A DNA stretch of 6,095 nt from positions 1-6,095 of the forward strand of contig CAISYK010000650.1 of the NCBI GenBank assembly GCA_903889605.1, written 5' to 3'. This document shows, one piece after another, positions 1 through 3,600 of the stretch. The notes under the pieces are model-generated. The model was not told where the DNA came from and searched no databases. It saw nothing but the letters and a program-made list of their open reading frames with translations. The first letter of the stretch is position 1; each line of letters starts with the position of its first letter. The DNA comes from an uncultured Bacteroidota bacterium. GTDB lineage: Bacteria > Bacteroidota > Bacteroidia > 2-12-FULL-35-15. Both the position numbers and the translations under genes were made by a program.

Positions 1-193
1 CTCGGGATGACAGAGAATTCATTAAACATGCTTATCGTAAATGTCATCCTGATTCCGTCTTTTTACGGAAGAAGGATCTTGTCAATCAATGACAGTATCA
101 CCAACAATAACAATATCCCTCGCGAAAAACTCGGGATGACAGAGAGTTCTTAATGACATTATCATCATTAAAAACAAGATCCCCCGCGAAAAG
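1..193. repeat. 193-bp intergenic tandem repeat, copy 1
   Basis: It begins with CTCGGGATGACAGAG and ends with CCCGCGAAAAG. Copy 2 follows without a gap. It contains a hairpin at 46-77 and two sub-elements in which ATCCC is followed about 13 nt later by GGGATGACA (around 115-140 and 179-206). The array may extend beyond the left edge. No gene is credible here; a minus-strand frame of 74 codons (306-82) runs across the repeats and has no sign of coding. Confidence 0.9.
46..77. repeat. Hairpin in 193-bp repeat, copy 1
   Basis: The arms ATCCTGATTCCGT (46-58) and ACGGAAGAAGGAT (65-77) pair except for two opposed central positions (GA against GA). The loop is CTTTTT. The same element recurs at 239-270 and 432-463. 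Confidence 0.7.
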
Positions 194-386
194 CTAGGGA
201 TGACAGAGATTGCATACAAAATGCTTATCGTCAATGTCATCCTGATTCCGTCTTTTTGCGGAAGAAGGATCTTGTCAATCAATGACAGTATCACCAACAA
301 TAACAATATCCCTCACAAAAAACTCGGGATGACAAAGAGTTCTTAATGACATTATCATCATTAAAAACAAGATACCCCGCGAAAAG
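194..386. repeat. 193-bp intergenic tandem repeat, copy 2
   Basis: This copy has the same length as copy 1 (start to start exactly 193 bp). It differs from copy 1 at about eight positions in its first 92 nt and about four positions in the remaining 101 nt. It begins CTAGGGATGACAGAG. Confidence 0.9.
239..270. repeat. Hairpin in 193-bp repeat, copy 2
   Basis: It is equivalent to the hairpin at 46-77, with one change at the loop-closing pair: T251 now faces G258. This is a U-G wobble if the plus strand is transcribed, but a mismatch in a minus-strand transcript. Confidence 0.65.
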
Positions 387-531
387 CTCGGGATGACAGA
401 GAATTCATTAAACATGCTTATCGTAAATGTCATCCTGATTCCGTCTTTTTACGGAAGAAGGATCTTGTCAATCAATGATGGTATCATCAGCAATAACAAA
501 GATCCCTCGCGAAAAACTCGGGATGACAGAG
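387..531. repeat. 193-bp intergenic tandem repeat, copy 3 (truncated)
   Basis: The first 92 nt (387-478) are identical to copy 1 (1-92). The rest is diverged, has one extra base, and ends at the second GATGACAGAG, about 48 nt short of a full unit. The sequence then changes to GCGTACAAAA and the large inverted repeat at 541. Confidence 0.85.
432..463. repeat. Hairpin in 193-bp repeat, copy 3
   Basis: It is identical to the hairpin at 46-77, with arms at 432-444 and 451-463 and loop CTTTTT. Confidence 0.7.
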
Positions 532-540
532 CGTACAAAA

Positions 541-618
541 TTTTACCGCTAAGACGCTAAGCAAAGTAAAGTAAATATTTTTTTTTATCCTTCGCGCCTT
601 TCCGTCTTTGCGGTAAAA
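541..618. terminator. Large imperfect inverted repeat just downstream of the giant gene
   Basis: The arms are 541-561 and 598-618, each 21 nt, with 18 of 21 positions complementary. They carry the sequences TTTTACCGCTAAGACG and its counterpart CGTCTTTGCGGTAAAA. The 36-nt loop contains a T9 run at 578-586. In the minus-strand transcript the stem begins 4 nt after the stop codon, and its 3' arm ends in UUUU-like sequence with more A/U following, so it could end transcription. The loop is long for a standard intrinsic terminator. ACCGC-AAAGACG-type palindromes recur between genes in many environmental genomes, so a dispersed palindromic element is the main alternative. Confidence 0.5.
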
Positions 619-622
619 AACA

Positions 623-3600
623 TTACCCAAGCACTTTTAACCTGCTTGTTCCTTCTATTTTTAGCTTAGCAGTATCATTCAGATAAATTTTCTGACAAAA
701 TAATGTTGTACCTGTTAAAACGGTTTTGATTCCTGTATTGCTTATCACCAGAAAATTATAATTAAAAAAGGTTTTTACAGTTTGTGCTGCCGTGCCGTTA
801 TAATTAAATGTATTGCCTGTTACAATATATGATGTGTTAATGGCTGTAACTGAAAATATTGCAGCCACACCAATTGTACCGCTGCTCACTAATGTTACAG
901 CACCTCCGCCTTTGTTGCCTGAAATACTAAGGTTATTAAAATTAAAAGCTGGGATACTCTGAGGCCCTGTTCCGTTAAAATCAACCGTACTGCCAGTAAT
1001 AGTATAAACACCGGCGCCAACAGTGAAAACCCCGGCAATCCCAACAGTATCAGTACTGCTCAATGTCCTGTCTCCCCCGCTGCCGTCAAGGTTATTATAT
1101 TTATTTGATACTATTGTTTGCGCTGAACCGCTGTTATAAAAAACATTCCCAAGCCATGTTTTTCCTGATGGTATCGGAGCTGATGAAGTATTTTGTGTTT
1201 TTAAAGTTCCGCTTCCGCTTACAGCCGTTAATGAACCGCTTAATGCATAAGTACTCATATCAATTGTTGATGATGTATTCAATGTCAGTATTCCATTCAC
1301 TGCTATTGCCCCTGCTGCAGTATTAATTCCTGAAGTATTGCTGTTGGTAAGAATATTAAAAGTGCCTCCTGCAATTGTTTGTCCGCCCCCAGCGGCATTG
1401 TATTCTACCGTACCTCCCCAGGTTTTACCTGAGGGCAGTGAGGAAGCTGATAAACTCTGCGTTTTTATTATGCCCGAATTACTTACACTTGTTAATGTTA
1501 ACGCATTAGTTAACATATTTAATAAACTTCCTGAAACAGTAATTAAATTACCGCTGATGCCTATATCGTTATTTGCGGAAACAGCAGCACTTGTATTCAA
1601 TATTGTTAAGTTGTTGAAGAAAACAGAAGCGCCGCTTATGCTTTGGGCTGAAGTACCATTCAGTATAATTGTGCTTCCTGCTGCGTTATATGTACCGCTG
1701 TTTATGGCGAAATTTCCACCGATAGAATCTGTGAAAGCTCCTGTGGTAAAAGAAGTTCCGGAACCAATACTGAAGTTTCCAATTGTATTCAAAACATTAA
1801 GGGCTGCTGCCGATGCTGTGCCGCTCATAGTATAATTGCCGTATATATTCATAGCTGATGACGGCATTGTCTTAGCACCGCTTCCGCTGAGGATAAGGTT
1901 CCAATAGCCGTTTGTAGTATTATTTGGGAAAATGACTGTCTGTGCTGCACCATTATACTCAATGGTATTAGTATCATTGGCAGCATAAAAAATACCTGTA
2001 CTGGAAAGCGACAAAGTTCCAGCTATTCTCATAATATTATTTTCTGCCGGATATAAAGCGGCGCCGTCAATTACTGTAACATTGTAGAAATTAGTGGTTC
2101 CCGCCATAGTTGCCGCGGCATTGGTAAAAATTACTGTACTTGTGCCGGCATTGAAAGTCCCGATATTTTTCCATGTATTTGTACTTCCAGCAATAATAAG
2201 ACTTGGGCTTCCTATATCAGCATTTAAAACTGCCCCGTTTTTAATATTTATACAATTTATTGTCTTGCCATCAGGCAAAATTGGATAGTTACTTGCGCCG
2301 CCCGGAATTATCACATGCGAAATACTTCGCGGAACACCGCCCTGCCAATTGCCGGGTAATTCCCAATCCGTTACTCCTGAAACACTCCCGCCAAGCCATG
2401 TACAAGTATCACCAGTAATATTAGTACCAAGGGTCCATAAATGATCATCCGCCAAAGTTGTACCCAAAAACACAAGTCCTACATTATCAAATCCTACCCA
2501 ATTGTTAGTAGTATCGAAATCAGTACGGCCATGATCGTGAACGGCAGAAAGGGATGTATGATAATCGAATAAATCTAAACTATCTTCTGCAGCGCCATGC
2601 AGTTCAGAGTCAAGATAATGAACATTAAATCTTAACCTTGTGGCAGACGAACCTCCTGATCTGGTAACATCATAATAACGGTATATTCCTTTTGTTGTGG
2701 TCATCCAGGAAGGCTCTGATGAAGTTAAATAAATTTCCACAGTAACAGAGCCCGGTAAGGGTCCTACGGTAAAATTCATCAGGGTAAATTGGCTGCCGAA
2801 GGTATAATCAGTTCCTAATGCAAATGATGTGCGGTTTACATAACCAGATACATCACCTATGCCTATTGTAGCAGCAGAAGCTCCCATGTATAATACATAT
2901 TCAGGATCAGGGTCGTGTCCCATATATATTGTACCTTTTGTAGATGAATAATTCACACTGCTTAAATTAAGAATGCCGTTGATGGTTATATCTCCGCCAG
3001 CCGCTTTACTGTTGGTGCCGGCTCCGCTTATAGTCAAATTATTATAGGTCATACCATTCACCGTTTGGGCAGCAGTTCCGTTAAAATCAATGGTGCTTCC
3101 TGTAATTGTATATGTTCCTGAGCCTGTTGTGAATTCTCCTGAAATGCCTATTGTTCCTGATGATGCCAATGTTCGGTCGCCGTTTCCTGTATTTGTAATA
3201 TTGCTGTAATTAACAGCGGCGATAGTCTGCGCTGACGATGAACCATAGTCAGCAATTGTTCCTAATGAAATTGTATGGCTTGCAAATGCAGGAAAATCAG
3301 TAGCCAAAGCTCCATTACCGACTTTTAAAGTACTGGAATCTGTTAAAGTCAATATGCCTGCTCCGCCGGTTATCTGGTATCCGCCGTCATTAAAAACACT
3401 ATGCACTGTATCATTACCAATTGTCAGCGAAGCTGCTGTAATAGCAGATTCTAAAGTTACACCGGCCTTATTATTAACTTTAAGTATCGAAAAAGTCGTT
3501 GCTCCGTATATTGTTTGAGCTGAACTGCCTTTAAAATTAACTGTACCAGCACCTGCATTAAAAGTTCCATTATTGCTCCAGCTGCCCGAAACATTTAAGT

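Larger units (their letters stand above)
1823..3169 (-). repeat. Super-module B of the giant protein (residues 976-1424)
   Basis: This is the second paralogous copy of module A. It has LASSGTIGISGEF, GSGTYTITGST, the NGMTYNNLTISGAGTNSK stretch shared exactly with module A, an insert domain at 1076-1224 opening with GIGDVSGYVNR and holding VHYLDSELHG, a W-motif at 1233-1264 (WLGGSVSGVTDWELPGNW), then GTFNAGTSTVIFTN, MRIAGTLSLSSTG and TIEYNGAAQT. Short stretches are close to identical at DNA level, for example bases 2119-2163 against 4813-4857 (42 of 45 match), while the insert domains have diverged much further. Confidence 0.85.

Noticed and set aside
82..306. Minus-strand frame of 74 codons inside the repeat array
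   Set aside because: It lies wholly within the 193-bp tandem repeat, its sequence is a translation of palindromes, and no ribosome binding site or protein-like pattern supports it.
1..531. CRISPR array
   Set aside because: The units are 193 bp and contiguous, with no short direct repeat separated by unique spacers, and no cas gene is in view.
541..618. Insertion-sequence ends or attachment site
   Set aside because: The inverted arms enclose only 36 nt with no transposase, and no target-site duplication could be seen flanking them.
1338..1835. Plus-strand frame of 165 codons opposite the giant gene (also 1063-1326, 2094-2288, 3864-4127, 4887-5132, 5417-5605, 5541-5726)
   Set aside because: They are antisense shadows of a low-complexity repeat gene. 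Their Pro/Val/Leu-rich composition follows from the complement of Gly/Asn/Thr codons, and the minus-strand frame has clear repeat conservation at protein level.
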